Source of the DNA: Roseiarcus sp963774195
GTDB taxonomy: Bacteria; Pseudomonadota; Alphaproteobacteria; Rhizobiales; Beijerinckiaceae
DNA length: 64,000 bases
Assembly: GCA_963774195.1 (NCBI GenBank)
Contig: CAVZDY010000003.1
Coordinates: 248,001 to 312,000, forward strand
Reading direction: 5' to 3'
Below are positions 51,862 through 60,663 of this stretch, in pieces; within the stretch, counting starts at the first letter, position 1, and each line of letters opens with the position of its first letter. The position numbers were made by a program, and so were the translations under genes. The notes below the pieces were generated by a model. It worked only from the letters and a program-made list of their open reading frames with translations. It was not told the origin of the DNA and made no database searches.

Positions 51862-53025
51862 TCACTTCTGCATCTTGGCCGCGCCGATCTCGCGGTCCCA
51901 TTTGTCGAACATCTCGACGAGCGGCTTGGCGTCGAGCGGCGCCTCGGTCGGGTTGTCGGCGATCAGCGCCGCATATTCCGGTCGGCCGAATTTCTTGATC
52001 GTGTCCTGGCTCTCCGCCGGGGCCATGTCCGGCGTCACGCCCTTGATGGCGGGGCCGGGATACATATAGCCGTGGTCATACATGAAGGCCTGTTGCTCGG
52101 GCTTGAGCAGGTAGGCCATCAGCTCGATCACGACCTTCAGCTTCTGCTCCGACACACCCTTGGGGATCGCCATGTAGTTGGCGTCGCCGACCCAGTGGAA
52201 GTTCTTGAAGGCGCCGACCTTATATTCCTCGGGGACGATGCCGAGATAGCGCGGGTTGATGTCCCAGCCGGTCGTCGTCGCGATGATGTCGCGCGTGCCG
52301 TTGGCGAGCTCCTTCATCGAGGCGGTGGTGCCTGCGGTGTAGTACTCGATGCAGCCGTCGAGCTCCTTCAGATAGGCCCAGGTCTTGTCCCAGCCGTGGA
52401 TCGGATCCTTCGGATCCTTGTCGCCCAGCAGATAGGGCAGAGCCATCACAAAGGTGCGGCCCGGACCGGAATTGGCCGGGCGGGCGTACATGAAGCGGCC
52501 CGGATTGGCCTTGCACCAGGCGAGCAGCTTCTCCGGCGTGTCAGGCACGTCCTTGACGCGGTCGGGCGCGTATTCGAGCAGGGGGCCCGAGGGGTACCAG
52601 TCGATCACGAAGGCCTGGTTGCGCGCCATCTCCTGCATCTCGTAGGCGCCGGGGATGTAAAGGGTCTTCAGGTCGGGGAACTTGTCGGCGTATTTCGGCA
52701 AAATTTGCAGCCAGAGGCCCTGGTCCATGCCGGCGGCGAGGGCGTCGTTGCCTGTGAGCACGAAGTCGATGTCGACGCGCCCGGCGTCCTGCTGCGCCTT
52801 GAGCTTGCCGGCGAGTTCCGGCGCCGTGGCCTGGGTGAAGACGAATTTCGACACCAGATCGGGATGTTCGGCCTGGAACTTCTCGAGCGCCGGCTGGCTG
52901 ATCTGAAGATCGCCAGCGACGTCGATGACATTGATGACGACGGGTTCGGCCATCGCGCCGAAGGTCGTCGCGACGAGCAGCGCGCTCGCCGCCAACACGC
53001 TCGATTTCCACCTCGCTTGAGACAT
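51862..53025 (-). CDS. extracellular solute-binding protein family 1
   Basis: 387 residues with a signal peptide (about 1-26, ending AMA) and the family-1 binding fold: INVIDVAGDLQISQPALEKF at the mature start, VLTGNDALAAGMDQGLWLQI, PYLLGDKDPKDPIHGWDKTW and YMAIPKGVSEQK. GGGGAGAG precedes the ATG at 53025. It delivers the substrate to the two permeases encoded downstream. The neighbouring NagB-type deaminase suggests an amino sugar or a derivative; the protein itself looks more like the spermidine/aminoethylphosphonate group than the sugar group, so the substrate is open. Confidence 0.88.
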   Translation of the reverse strand: MSQARWKSSVLAASALLVATTFGAMAEPVVINVIDVAGDLQISQPALEKFQAEHPDLVSKFVFTQATAPELAGKLKAQQDAGRVDIDFVLTGNDALAAGMDQGLWLQILPKYADKFPDLKTLYIPGAYEMQEMARNQAFVIDWYPSGPLLEYAPDRVKDVPDTPEKLLAWCKANPGRFMYARPANSGPGRTFVMALPYLLGDKDPKDPIHGWDKTWAYLKELDGCIEYYTAGTTASMKELANGTRDIIATTTGWDINPRYLGIVPEEYKVGAFKNFHWVGDANYMAIPKGVSEQKLKVVIELMAYLLKPEQQAFMYDHGYMYPGPAIKGVTPDMAPAESQDTIKKFGRPEYAALIADNPTEAPLDAKPLVEMFDKWDREIGAAKMQK

Positions 53026-53072
53026 TCGTTCTCTCCCCTCTGGCTATTGTTTGGCGCAGTTGCGGTGAGGAC

Positions 53073-53837
53073 TTAGGCGTTCGCAGCGCTCGGCCCGTTG
53101 CTGAGCCTGCTGGCGGCGGCGCGGTCCAGGAACAGGTGACAGGCCGGGTGCTGTTGGAGGATCGAGGCCGGCCACAGATTGGTGACCGGTCCCTCCAGGA
53201 CATGCTGCACGGCTTCGGCCTTGCGCGCGTCCGGCACGGTCAGAACGACGATGCGGCTCGACAGGATCCGCTGGACCGTCATCGAGATCGCTACGGTCGG
53301 CACGTCGTCGAAGGTCGGGAACCAACCCTCGCCGAACTGCTGGCGCCGGCAACGCTCCTCGAGCTCGACGACCTTGTAGGCCACGGTCGTCTCGAAATCG
53401 GCTGGCGGGTCATTGAAGGCGAGGTGGCCGTTCTCGCCGATGCCGGCGAACATCACGTCGATCGGATGAGCGTCGAGCAGTGCGTTGATGCGGGCGAGTT
53501 CGGCGTCGAGGTCGGGCGCGTCGCCCTTGATGAAATGGAAGGCGCCCAGGGTCGGCAGCTTGCCGGTGAAACGCTCCTTGAGATAGCGCCTGAAGCTGGC
53601 GGGATGGGTTTCCGGCATGCCGATATATTCGTCGAGATGGAAGGCGGTGACGCGCGACCAATCGATATCAGGCTCAGTGACCAGAGCTGCTAGCATCTCG
53701 AACTGGCTGGCTCCCGTCGCGACGACAATATTGGCCTTGCCGCGCGCAGCAATGGCTTCGCAGATGGCGGCCGCGCAGGTTTCTGCGGCGGCCTTGCCGT
53801 TCTCCAATTTGGATTCGCTGTGATGAACTTCGATCAT
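53073..53837 (-). CDS. nagB: glucosamine-6-phosphate deaminase-like protein
   Basis: 254 residues, the usual NagB length. The active-site marks are ATGASQFEMLAAL (phosphate loop), TAFHLDEYIGMPETHPASF with Asp69 as the proton-shuttling residue, and GIGENGHLAFNDPP containing the catalytic His. NagB converts glucosamine 6-phosphate to fructose 6-phosphate and ammonia in the cytoplasm. Start is coupled to lacI-type gene by a 4-base overlap. In this importer setting some NagB relatives act on other amino sugar phosphates, so the exact substrate is not certain. Confidence 0.88.
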   Translation of the reverse strand: MIEVHHSESKLENGKAAAETCAAAICEAIAARGKANIVVATGASQFEMLAALVTEPDIDWSRVTAFHLDEYIGMPETHPASFRRYLKERFTGKLPTLGAFHFIKGDAPDLDAELARINALLDAHPIDVMFAGIGENGHLAFNDPPADFETTVAYKVVELEERCRRQQFGEGWFPTFDDVPTVAISMTVQRILSSRIVVLTVPDARKAEAVQHVLEGPVTNLWPASILQQHPACHLFLDRAAASRLSNGPSAANA

Positions 53838-54877
53838 GTTCGCTTCCTGCTGGAGGGGGCGGAGTGGGGCGCTTGGTGCTCGGCGACGGCGCCAGTCGAG
53901 CCGCGGATGACGAGTTCGCCCGTGATCACGCGCCTCTCGGTCGGCGCCGCCGGATTGGCGAGGCCGTCTAGCAGCAGGTCGACGGCCGTCGCGCCGGCGA
54001 GGGCGCAGCAGGCGTTGACCGTCGTCAGCGGCGGATATGTGGTGGAGGCGATGATGTCGTCGCAGCCGACGACGCTGATATCGCCCGGCACGGAAAGGCC
54101 CCTGTCGGTGACCCCGGCCATAATGCCCTGCGCGACGACGTCGTCGACCGCTAGCGCCGCAGTGGCGCCGCTCTCGAGCAGTTCCTCGACGCAGGCCCGG
54201 CCGGCTCCGTGGCTCGGACGACCCGCGGCGATCTCGACGACGCGCAGCCCCTTCGCGACTCCTTGGGTCTGAACCGCGCGCAAGCGCTGCTGGCTGGACC
54301 AGGACGAGACCGGAGCGCCGACATAGGCGATGGCGCGGTGGCCGAGACCGGCCAGCAGGTCGACGGCGGCGGTGAAGCCAGGAGCCGTGTCGACCAGTAC
54401 GCGCGCGATGCCTTCAAGGTCGCGATTGATGACGGCGACCGGCCGGCGCGCGGCGTGCTTGCGGATCAGCTCTTCGTCGAGCCGCGGTGAGGCGAGCACG
54501 AAGCCATCGACCTGCGCGGCGAGCTTTCCCAGCAGGACGTCCTCGAGATGGGCCGTTTCATCAGAGTCGCCGAGGAAAGTCGCGTAGCCGCGCTTGTAAG
54601 CTTGCGCCTGCGCGCCGCGCATCAGCGCCGAGAAGAAGGGATTGGCGACGTCGGGAAGGATGAGGGCGATATTGCCGGAGCGTCCGGTCGAAAGCGCCTT
54701 CGCGAACTGGTTGGGCACGAAGCCGAGCCGCTCGGCGGTGTGGCGAACCTTTTCGACCGTGGCCGGCGTCACCAAATCGGGTTGTGAGAAGACCCGCGAC
54801 ACCGTCGCCTGCGAAACGCCCGCCTCGCGCGCAACGAGGCGAATGGTCGGCACAGGCGCATGAGACGGCGGTTTGGC
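53834..54877 (-). CDS. LacI-family transcriptional regulator
   Basis: 347 residues from the GTG at 54877 (GGGGAAG upstream); a TTG at 54913 is possible. The LacI DNA-binding helix-turn-helix with hinge is TIRLVAREAGVSQATVSRVF through VPNQFAKALSTGRS. The sugar-binding-like effector domain follows (IALILPDVANPFFSALMRGA, VVGCDDIIASTTYPPLTTV). It heads the operon and binds, by inference, the two identical palindromes at 54917-54957 just upstream, repressing its own operon until the imported sugar or its product appears. Confidence 0.92.
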   Translation of the reverse strand, partial: AKPPSHAPVPTIRLVAREAGVSQATVSRVFSQPDLVTPATVEKVRHTAERLGFVPNQFAKALSTGRSGNIALILPDVANPFFSALMRGAQAQAYKRGYATFLGDSDETAHLEDVLLGKLAAQVDGFVLASPRLDEELIRKHAARRPVAVINRDLEGIARVLVDTAPGFTAAVDLLAGLGHRAIAYVGAPVSSWSSQQRLRAVQTQGVAKGLRVVEIAAGRPSHGAGRACVEELLESGATAALAVDDVVAQGIMAGVTDRGLSVPGDISVVGCDDIIASTTYPPLTTVNACCALAGATAVDLLLDGLANPAAPTERRVITGELVIRGSTGAVAEHQAPHSAPSSRKRT

Positions 54878-54916
54878 CACGGCTTCTTCCCCAGGAAACC
54901 GCTTTCGCCGCAAGCG

Positions 54917-54957
54917 ATGAAACCGGTTTCATTAAGGCATGATGAAACCGGTTTCAT
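54917..54957. promoter_or_regulatory. tandem LacI-type operators
   Basis: ATGAAACCGGTTTCAT occurs twice as a perfect palindrome, at 54917-54932 and 54942-54957, centres 25 bases apart. The CG centre is the classic LacI/GalR operator form. They lie 40 bases upstream of the LacI-family start codon, between it and the convergent end of cynS. Confidence 0.93.
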
Positions 54958-55027
54958 CGAGTGTCAACATCAAAGTCACAGCCGGCTGGCGTGGCTTGCG
55001 GACGGCGGGCCAGAGGTGCGGAGCGCG

Positions 55028-55534
55028 TTAGGGGGCGCCGGCCGGATCGTCTTCATCCTCCTTATAGCCGAGCGCCTGCTCGTTGCCGGTCGAGCCATAG
55101 TATTTGTAGGGCAGGAACTTGCCGGACAACGTGAACTTGACGCGGTCGCCTTTCGGGTCGGGCTGGCGCTCGATCTGAACGTCGAAGTCGATCGCCGACA
55201 TGATGCCGTCGCCGAACTCCTCCTCGATCAGCGCCTTCCAGGCGGGACCGTTGATCATCACCATCTCGTAGAAGCGATAGATCAGCGGGTCGGTCGGCGG
55301 CATCGGCGAGCCGCGCATCGGAACCTCGTTGAGCATGCGCTCTTCGCATTTGGTGAGGCCGAACAGCTTGGCGGCGCGTTCGCATTGCGGCCTCGTCAGC
55401 CTCATCTGCCCGAGCAGGGCGCCGACCACCAGCACCTCGGACATGCCGCCGATTTCCGCGGCGATGTATTTCCATGTCCAGTCTTGCTGGCGTTTGATGT
55501 GGAGAATTTTTTCCGTGATATCGCTGCGGTTCAT
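55028..55534 (-). CDS. cynS: cyanate hydratase (cyanase)
   Basis: 168 residues, slightly longer than E. coli CynS (156). The catalytic triad is present: R87 and E90 in YRFYEMVMINGPAWKALIEE and S113 in GIMSAIDFDV. The N-terminal helical domain (ILHIKRQQDWTWKYIAAEIG) and C-terminal KYYGSTGNEQALGY are typical. The decamer turns cyanate and bicarbonate into carbon dioxide and carbamate, hence ammonia, giving detoxification and a nitrogen source. No cynT (carbonic anhydrase) or cyanate transporter lies next to it. Confidence 0.95.
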   Translation of the reverse strand: MNRSDITEKILHIKRQQDWTWKYIAAEIGGMSEVLVVGALLGQMRLTRPQCERAAKLFGLTKCEERMLNEVPMRGSPMPPTDPLIYRFYEMVMINGPAWKALIEEEFGDGIMSAIDFDVQIERQPDPKGDRVKFTLSGKFLPYKYYGSTGNEQALGYKEDEDDPAGAP

Positions 55535-55698
55535 GGTGCTCTCGAAGGGCTGGGACCGCCGGCGAGCCAAGCAATCTTCGCCCATCGAGGTCAATCGTTC
55601 TTCCCGCCGCGTTGCGTCACGACCGCGGCATCGCCCCTCTCGTGCCTGGTAAAGGCGGGCGCCCTCGGGATGGGCGCCCGCCGGGAAGCAACGCGCCT

Positions 55699-56007
55699 TC
55701 ACATCCCCGGTATTTTCACGCATTCCATCACTTCGATGCCGCCGCCACGGGCGAGATGGGGGTGGCCTTCGGTCAGTTTGACGGCGCCATCGAAACTGTC
55801 GGCGTTGACGATCGAATAGCCGGAGGCGCCGCTCGCCCTCGCCTCGCCGAGGAGCTTGCCGCCAGGCGCGAGCGGCGCGCCGCCATCGACGACGGAAGGG
55901 CCGACTTTGCCAAACCACGCCATCCAGTCGTCCATCATCGCCTTGCCCTCGGCCTCGCTGCGCGGCTGCTCGCCACCGGTGTAGAGGAACACATATTTGT
56001 TCGTCAT
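55699..56007 (-). CDS. YCII-related (DGPF) protein
   Basis: 102 residues from the ATG at 56007 behind GAGGAGGA. The opening KYVFLYTGGEQP, then WMAWFGKVGPSVVDGGAPL and the end GGGIEVMECVKIPGM fit the YCII-related/DGPF family of small ferredoxin-fold proteins. These occur widely beside ArsR-SRPBCC pairs; their function is unknown. It is the last gene of the ArsR-led operon, 78 bases after the DUF899 gene. Confidence 0.83.
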   Translation of the reverse strand: MTNKYVFLYTGGEQPRSEAEGKAMMDDWMAWFGKVGPSVVDGGAPLAPGGKLLGEARASGASGYSIVNADSFDGAVKLTEGHPHLARGGGIEVMECVKIPGM

Positions 56008-56085
56008 GGCGCAGTCCTCCTCGTTGTGGGGCGCCGTTCCGCGTTGTCGATGCGCCAGCGCCCGTCGTCGCATCGCGCGTCTCAA

Positions 56086-56793
56086 TTATGCGGCGTAGTC
56101 CTCGCGCAGCCGCACCCACGCCATCGAGAAGGGCAGATCGTCCTCCTGGCGGCCGAGCGGCGTCAGGTCGAGGTACTGATAGGCGATGTTAGTCGGATCC
56201 GTGCCGCGCGCGAAGCTCGAATAGGCGTGATAGACGGCGCCGTCATCGCCTTTGATGAAGGCGCTGACGCCCGGCAGGTCGCTCGCCTTCATCGAGTTCG
56301 GTTCGTAGTTGTAGGTCGTCGTGCCGGCGGCGAGGTCTTCTTGATGGAACGAGACGCCGAAGTCGTAATTGAAGTCGCTCCGCCCTGAGGAATACCAGGG
56401 GAAGGCGTAGCCTGCGAGTTTAGCCCGCGCGGCGAGCTTCTCATAGGGCGCCCGGGAGATGGCGACGAAGCGCGTGTCGCGTTGTTCGAGATGGGGCAGG
56501 ACTCCGCTGACCCCGTCGGCCCAGAAAGAGCAGCTCTTGCAGGGGCGATCCCATTCCGGCGCGAACATGAAGTGATGGACGATGAGCTGCCGGCGCGGGC
56601 CGAAGAGATCGATTAAGGTCGCTTCGCCTTCCGGACCGTCGAAGCGATAAGGCTTGTCGACGCGCACCCAGGGCAAAGCGCGCCGCTTGGCGGCGAGGCT
56701 ATCGCGCAGCCGCGTAAACTCCTTTTCCTCCGCCAGCAGTTGCTTGCGCGCTTCGAGCCAGTCTTCGCGCGTCGCGACGTGATGCTCGAGCAT
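56086..56793 (-). CDS. DUF899 thioredoxin-like protein
   Basis: 235 residues from the ATG at 56793 behind GAGAGGAGG. DUF899 marks are WLEARKQLLAEEKEFTRLRD at the start, the CKSCSFWADG thioredoxin-like dithiol near residue 93, FPWYSSGRSDFNYDFGVSF, and the end YQYLDLTPLGRQED. A redox role is suggested by the CxxC site but has not been established for the family. It lies in the ArsR-SRPBCC operon, as is common for this family. Confidence 0.9.
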   Translation of the reverse strand: MLEHHVATREDWLEARKQLLAEEKEFTRLRDSLAAKRRALPWVRVDKPYRFDGPEGEATLIDLFGPRRQLIVHHFMFAPEWDRPCKSCSFWADGVSGVLPHLEQRDTRFVAISRAPYEKLAARAKLAGYAFPWYSSGRSDFNYDFGVSFHQEDLAAGTTTYNYEPNSMKASDLPGVSAFIKGDDGAVYHAYSSFARGTDPTNIAYQYLDLTPLGRQEDDLPFSMAWVRLREDYAA

Positions 56794-56809
56794 GGCGATC
56801 CTCCTCTCG

Positions 56810-57892
56810 TTAGGCCGCCTCAGGCGGCGTGTTCGCATGAAGGTAACTCGGGCGGGCGACGAATTTCTCGTTCGCGCGCCGCAGATTGGGAAACTGAGCC
56901 AGCAGCGCCGCGCCGTCCGGCATCGCACGGACCGAGGCGATGATCGGCGCGAGCAGGATGTCGGGCACGCTCATCGTGTTGTCGACGAGAAAGTCATTGG
57001 CGCCGAACGCCTTGTCGAGCGCGCCGCACACCTTGCGGATCTCGGGCTGGGCGGCATCGATGACCGTCCGGTTTGGCGCACCATCGGGTCCTCTGGGAAA
57101 AACATACTGCAGGACATAGTCGCGCACCATTGCCGGATAGGCGTAGCAATTGATGACGCTGATCCATTGCTCGGCCTTGGCTCGCGTAGCCGGTTCCCCA
57201 GGCATCAGCGCCGGGCCGGGGCAGGTCTCGTCGAGATGGCGAAGGATCGCGCTCGTTTCGTAGAGGGTGAGTTCGCCCCAGCGTAGCGTCGGCATCTTGC
57301 CGAAGGGATTGAGCGCGAGAATTTCCGGCGACTGGGGGCGGGCGGAGTGTAGCGCGCAGGCGACGCCCTTCTCGGCGAAACCGATGCGCGCAGAGCGCAC
57401 GTATGACGAGCGATGGTCGCCTAGGAGCGTCGGAGTCGGCGTCGCCGGCCGCAGCCTTCCCGCAAGCATCGCCTCCAGATCGTTGAAGCTCGAAGCCCAG
57501 CCCACCGCATGACCGTCGCGATCCTCGCGGGTCGCAAAGCCCGTTTGTTCCAGCGTCAGATCGACCCCGCCGTCGCGCGGCCGGAGCGTAATCGTCACCA
57601 GGGTCTCGGGGCTACGGTCCGTGCCCTTGAGCCATCCCCAGGTGAACACCAGCCGCTCGGGCGGCGCGATCTCGCGGAACTCGCCAGTGACGATGTCGAC
57701 GCGGCCGGCGGCCGAATGAATCTCGATGCGGTATTTGCCGCCGACGCGGGCATCGACCTCGCAGGAGGGGCAGGTGTGCGACTCGGGCCCAAACCAGGCC
57801 TGCATCAGTGGCTTCTCGGTGAAGGCGGCGAAGACGCGCGCCGGCGCGGCCTTGAAGTGGCGGGTGATGAGGAGGGTGTCGTCGGCGGACAT
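56810..57892 (-). CDS. fusion of SRPBCC (AHSA1-type) and glutathione S-transferase domains
   Basis: 360 residues in one unbroken frame. Residues 1-145 are an AHSA1/START-like ligand-binding domain (ITRHFKAAPARVFAAFTEKP, WFGPESHTCP, and GWASSFNDLEAMLA at its end). Residues about 152-355 are a GST: thioredoxin-like half with SSYVRSARIGFAEKGV, LNPFGKMPTLRWGELTLYET and AILRHLDETCPGP, then the helical half ending RPSYLHANTPPEAA. In most genomes these are separate genes. The linker is short (ATPTPTLLGD), so a past loss of a stop between adjacent genes is a simple origin. It follows arsR by 3 bases. Confidence 0.85.
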   Translation of the reverse strand: MSADDTLLITRHFKAAPARVFAAFTEKPLMQAWFGPESHTCPSCEVDARVGGKYRIEIHSAAGRVDIVTGEFREIAPPERLVFTWGWLKGTDRSPETLVTITLRPRDGGVDLTLEQTGFATREDRDGHAVGWASSFNDLEAMLAGRLRPATPTPTLLGDHRSSYVRSARIGFAEKGVACALHSARPQSPEILALNPFGKMPTLRWGELTLYETSAILRHLDETCPGPALMPGEPATRAKAEQWISVINCYAYPAMVRDYVLQYVFPRGPDGAPNRTVIDAAQPEIRKVCGALDKAFGANDFLVDNTMSVPDILLAPIIASVRAMPDGAALLAQFPNLRRANEKFVARPSYLHANTPPEAA

Positions 57893-57895
57893 GGC

Positions 57896-58252
57896 TTACT
57901 CCTTGGGTTCGCTGTCAGGTGGCCTCTCGTTGATGCGTTCGTCCTGCGCGCGAAGCAGCGCCTCGAGGCGGTCGAAGCCGCTCTCCCAGAACTGCCTGAC
58001 CTCACCGATCCATTTCTGCGCCTCGGCGAGACGCTCGCGTTTGAGCGAGCAGATGCGCCAGCGCGCGTCGATCCTACGGTCGATCAACTGCGCCGCCTCG
58101 AGAACCCTCAGATGCCGCGAGATCGCCGGGCCGCTGATGTCGAACGGTTCGGCGAGTTCGCTCACTGTGGCGTCGCTTGCCGCCAGGCGGGCGACGATGG
58201 CGCGCCGGGTTGGGTCGGCGAGGGCGGCGAAAGTTTCCGAAAGCGTGTCCAT
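57896..58252 (-). CDS. ArsR-family transcriptional regulator
   Basis: 118 residues from the ATG at 58252; the frame is open upstream but the domain starts here. The winged helix is LSETFAALADPTRRAIVARL, with the recognition part VSELAEPFDISGPAISRHLRVLEAA. Cys ligands for metals are absent, so it is not an arsenic sensor. Members of this subgroup pair with SRPBCC proteins, as here. It leads the operon and has its own operator-like palindrome directly in front. Confidence 0.9.
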   Translation of the reverse strand: MDTLSETFAALADPTRRAIVARLAASDATVSELAEPFDISGPAISRHLRVLEAAQLIDRRIDARWRICSLKRERLAEAQKWIGEVRQFWESGFDRLEALLRAQDERINERPPDSEPKE

Positions 58253-58257
58253 TTCTA

Positions 58258-58277
58258 ATTTAACCACATTGTTAAAT
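58258..58277. promoter_or_regulatory. ArsR-type operator palindrome
   Basis: ATTTAAC-CACATT-GTTAAAT: 7-base perfect arms around a 6-base centre, 6 bases before the arsR start codon. The position and AT-rich form fit autoregulation by the ArsR protein. Confidence 0.78.
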
Positions 58278-58406
58278 GAGCGGCAAGGCCTTTTGCAACG
58301 CAAAATGATTTGCGCGCTGTCTCGATTTTGCTCATTGAGTTCCCGCGAAATCGTGCAGCGTCGCGAGTGCGAACGGCGCGCGACTTCGAGCGATCGGGGG
58401 TGGAGC

Positions 58407-59870
58407 GTGGGCAAAGTTCATGCGGGCGTCGGCCCGAAATATCCGCAGGTCGTCGTGCTGATCGGTGCGACCGGGGATCTCTCGCAGCGCAAACTGCTGC
58501 CTGGCCTGTTCCATCTCATCAGCGCCGGCTTCATCCCGGGGTGCCGAATCATCGGCGTTTCGCTCGACGCAATCGACGTCGACGTCTTCCGCGAGATTGC
58601 GCGCGCGGCACTCGAGCGCTCGCCCGGCCGTAAGGCCAGCGAGGAGGAATGGGCGGCCTTCGCCGAAATCCTTGACTATGTGCCGATCGGCGCAGGCCCC
58701 AAGGCGCTGCGCGAGGCGGTCCTTAAGGCGGAAGCCTGTTTCGAGGGGCAAAGCGAACGCCTGCATTATCTCAGCGTGCCGCCCTCGGCGGCGCTGCCCT
58801 CGGTGCGACTGCTGGCCGACGCCGGCCTCGTCGATCACTCGCGGGTCATCATGGAGAAGCCGTTCGGCACCGATCTCGCCAGCGCCGAGGCGCTCAATGA
58901 AAAGCTGCACGAGGTCTTCAAAGAAGATCAAATCTTCCGCATCGACCACTTCCTCGGCAAGGAGCCAGCGCAGAACATCCTCGCGTTCCGTTTCGCCAAT
59001 GGCCTCTTCGAGCCGATTTGGAACCGCAACTTCATCGATCATGTGCAGATCGACGTGCCGGAGACGCTCGGGCTCGACAAACGCGCTGCCTTCTACGAGC
59101 AGACCGGCGCCTACCGCGACATGGTGGTGACCCACCTCTTTCAAATCCTCGGTTTCATGGCGATGGAGCCGCCGACGGCGCTGTCGCCGAAGCCGATCAG
59201 CGAGGAGAAGAACAAGGTCTTTCGCAGCCTGTCGCCGATCGACCCGAAGAATGTGGTGCGCGGCCAATACGCCGGCTACCGGCAGGAGGAGGGGGTCGAT
59301 CCCGAATCCGACACCGAGACCTTCATCGCGGTCAAATGCCTGATCGATAACTGGCGGTGGGCGGGCGTGCCGTTCTTCCTGCGCACCGGCAAGCGGATGG
59401 CCGCGGGCCAGCGGATCATTTCGATCGCATTCCGCGAAGCCCCCAAGAGCATGTTCCCCACCGGGTCCGGCGTCGGCGCCCAGGGCCCCGACCATTTGAC
59501 CTTCGACCTCGCCGACGCCTCGAAAGTGTCGTTGTCCTTCTACGGCAAGCGGCCCGGCCCAGGGATGCGGCTCGACAAGCTGAGCATGCAATTCGCCATG
59601 CACGACACCGGCATGATCGGCGAGGTGCTCGAGGCCTACGAGCGTCTCATCCTGGACGCGATGCGCGGCGATCACACGCTGTTCACCACCGCCGAGGGCA
59701 TCGAACGGCTATGGGAGGCGTCGGCCGCGCTGCTCGAGGCTCCGCCGCCGGTGCGCCTCTACGAGCCCGGTTCCTGGGGTCCGAAATCCGTTCACCAGCT
59801 CATCGCGCCGCACGCCTGGCGACTGCCGTTCGAGCGAGCGTGGCGCAACCCCAACGACTCTGGACACTGA
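58407..59870 (+). CDS. zwf: glucose-6-phosphate 1-dehydrogenase
   Basis: 487 residues from the GTG at 58407. The NADP-binding opening VVLIGATGDLSQRKLLPGLF, the substrate motif RIDHFLGKEPAQN (Lys and His), and the lower-half GVPFFLRTGKRM are all present. It oxidises glucose 6-phosphate to 6-phosphogluconolactone and feeds the Entner-Doudoroff and pentose phosphate routes. The open frame extends far upstream across the arsR gene region, but the family N-terminus fixes the start. No pgl, edd or gnd follows here, which is unusual since zwf is often clustered with them. Confidence 0.95.
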   Translation: MGKVHAGVGPKYPQVVVLIGATGDLSQRKLLPGLFHLISAGFIPGCRIIGVSLDAIDVDVFREIARAALERSPGRKASEEEWAAFAEILDYVPIGAGPKALREAVLKAEACFEGQSERLHYLSVPPSAALPSVRLLADAGLVDHSRVIMEKPFGTDLASAEALNEKLHEVFKEDQIFRIDHFLGKEPAQNILAFRFANGLFEPIWNRNFIDHVQIDVPETLGLDKRAAFYEQTGAYRDMVVTHLFQILGFMAMEPPTALSPKPISEEKNKVFRSLSPIDPKNVVRGQYAGYRQEEGVDPESDTETFIAVKCLIDNWRWAGVPFFLRTGKRMAAGQRIISIAFREAPKSMFPTGSGVGAQGPDHLTFDLADASKVSLSFYGKRPGPGMRLDKLSMQFAMHDTGMIGEVLEAYERLILDAMRGDHTLFTTAEGIERLWEASAALLEAPPPVRLYEPGSWGPKSVHQLIAPHAWRLPFERAWRNPNDSGH

Positions 59871-60057
59871 GGGCGACCCTCATTGTGAGGAGCGAGCGTT
59901 GGCGCTGCCGGATTGCGTCGCTTCGCTGGCAAGGGCGGCGTGCGTCCCCATCCGGCCGCGTCGACCTGCAAACGCGTTCATCGTCCTGTCGTCGGAGTCA
60001 CTCAAGAGACTTGGGGAATTGTGGGGCAACATGGTCGGGGTATCAGGGAGGGATGTC

Positions 60058-60591
60058 ATGAGCGCTGTCGCGGACCTAACGCATCGTCTACACGAAGAAG
60101 AGATTAAGCTGCTGGCCCAGCTTCGGGCCACTCGCCGGGCCCGCGTGCCACGGGACGAAGAGGAGGCGGGCCTCGGGGATCGCGTGGCCGATTGGGTCGC
60201 GGCGACCATGGGCTCGTGGACCTTCATTATTATTCAATCTGGCATTTTGATCGTGTGGATCATCCTCAACATCACTGCTTATGTTCAGCAGTGGGATCCC
60301 TATCCGTTCATCCTGTTGAACCTCGCGCTGTCCTTCCAGGCCGCCTACGCTGCGCCGTTCATCATGATGAGCCAGAACCGGCAGGCGGCGATCGACCGCG
60401 TGGCGGCGCAGAACGATTACCGGATCAACGCAAAGGCCGAACTCGAGATCGAGCTTTTGCATCAGAAGCTCGATTTGTTGCGCGAGACCGAGGTCTCGGA
60501 ACTGATCCAGATCATCCGCCGCCTCGAGGACCGCCTGCCGCCGGCTGCCGAACGCGATGCCAGGGCTGAGCCGGCGATCCCGGCGAGTTGA
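60058..60591 (+). CDS. DUF1003 membrane protein
   Basis: 177 residues from the ATG at 60058 behind GGGAGGG. Two membrane helices are joined by the DUF1003 signature: GSWTFIIIQSGILIVWIILN, then WDPYPFILLNLALSFQAAYA and APFIMMSQNRQAAIDR. A C-terminal coiled-coil-like helix follows (AELEIELLHQKLDLLRETEV). The function of the family is unknown. It is a single gene between zwf and arginase. Confidence 0.9.
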   Translation: MSAVADLTHRLHEEEIKLLAQLRATRRARVPRDEEEAGLGDRVADWVAATMGSWTFIIIQSGILIVWIILNITAYVQQWDPYPFILLNLALSFQAAYAAPFIMMSQNRQAAIDRVAAQNDYRINAKAELEIELLHQKLDLLRETEVSELIQIIRRLEDRLPPAAERDARAEPAIPAS

Positions 60592-60663
60592 AGGCTCGCC
60601 GCTTGCCGTTGTCCGCCGTCGGCGGCATGCTCGCATTCCCTGACCTAGGCGAAGGGAACGGCG

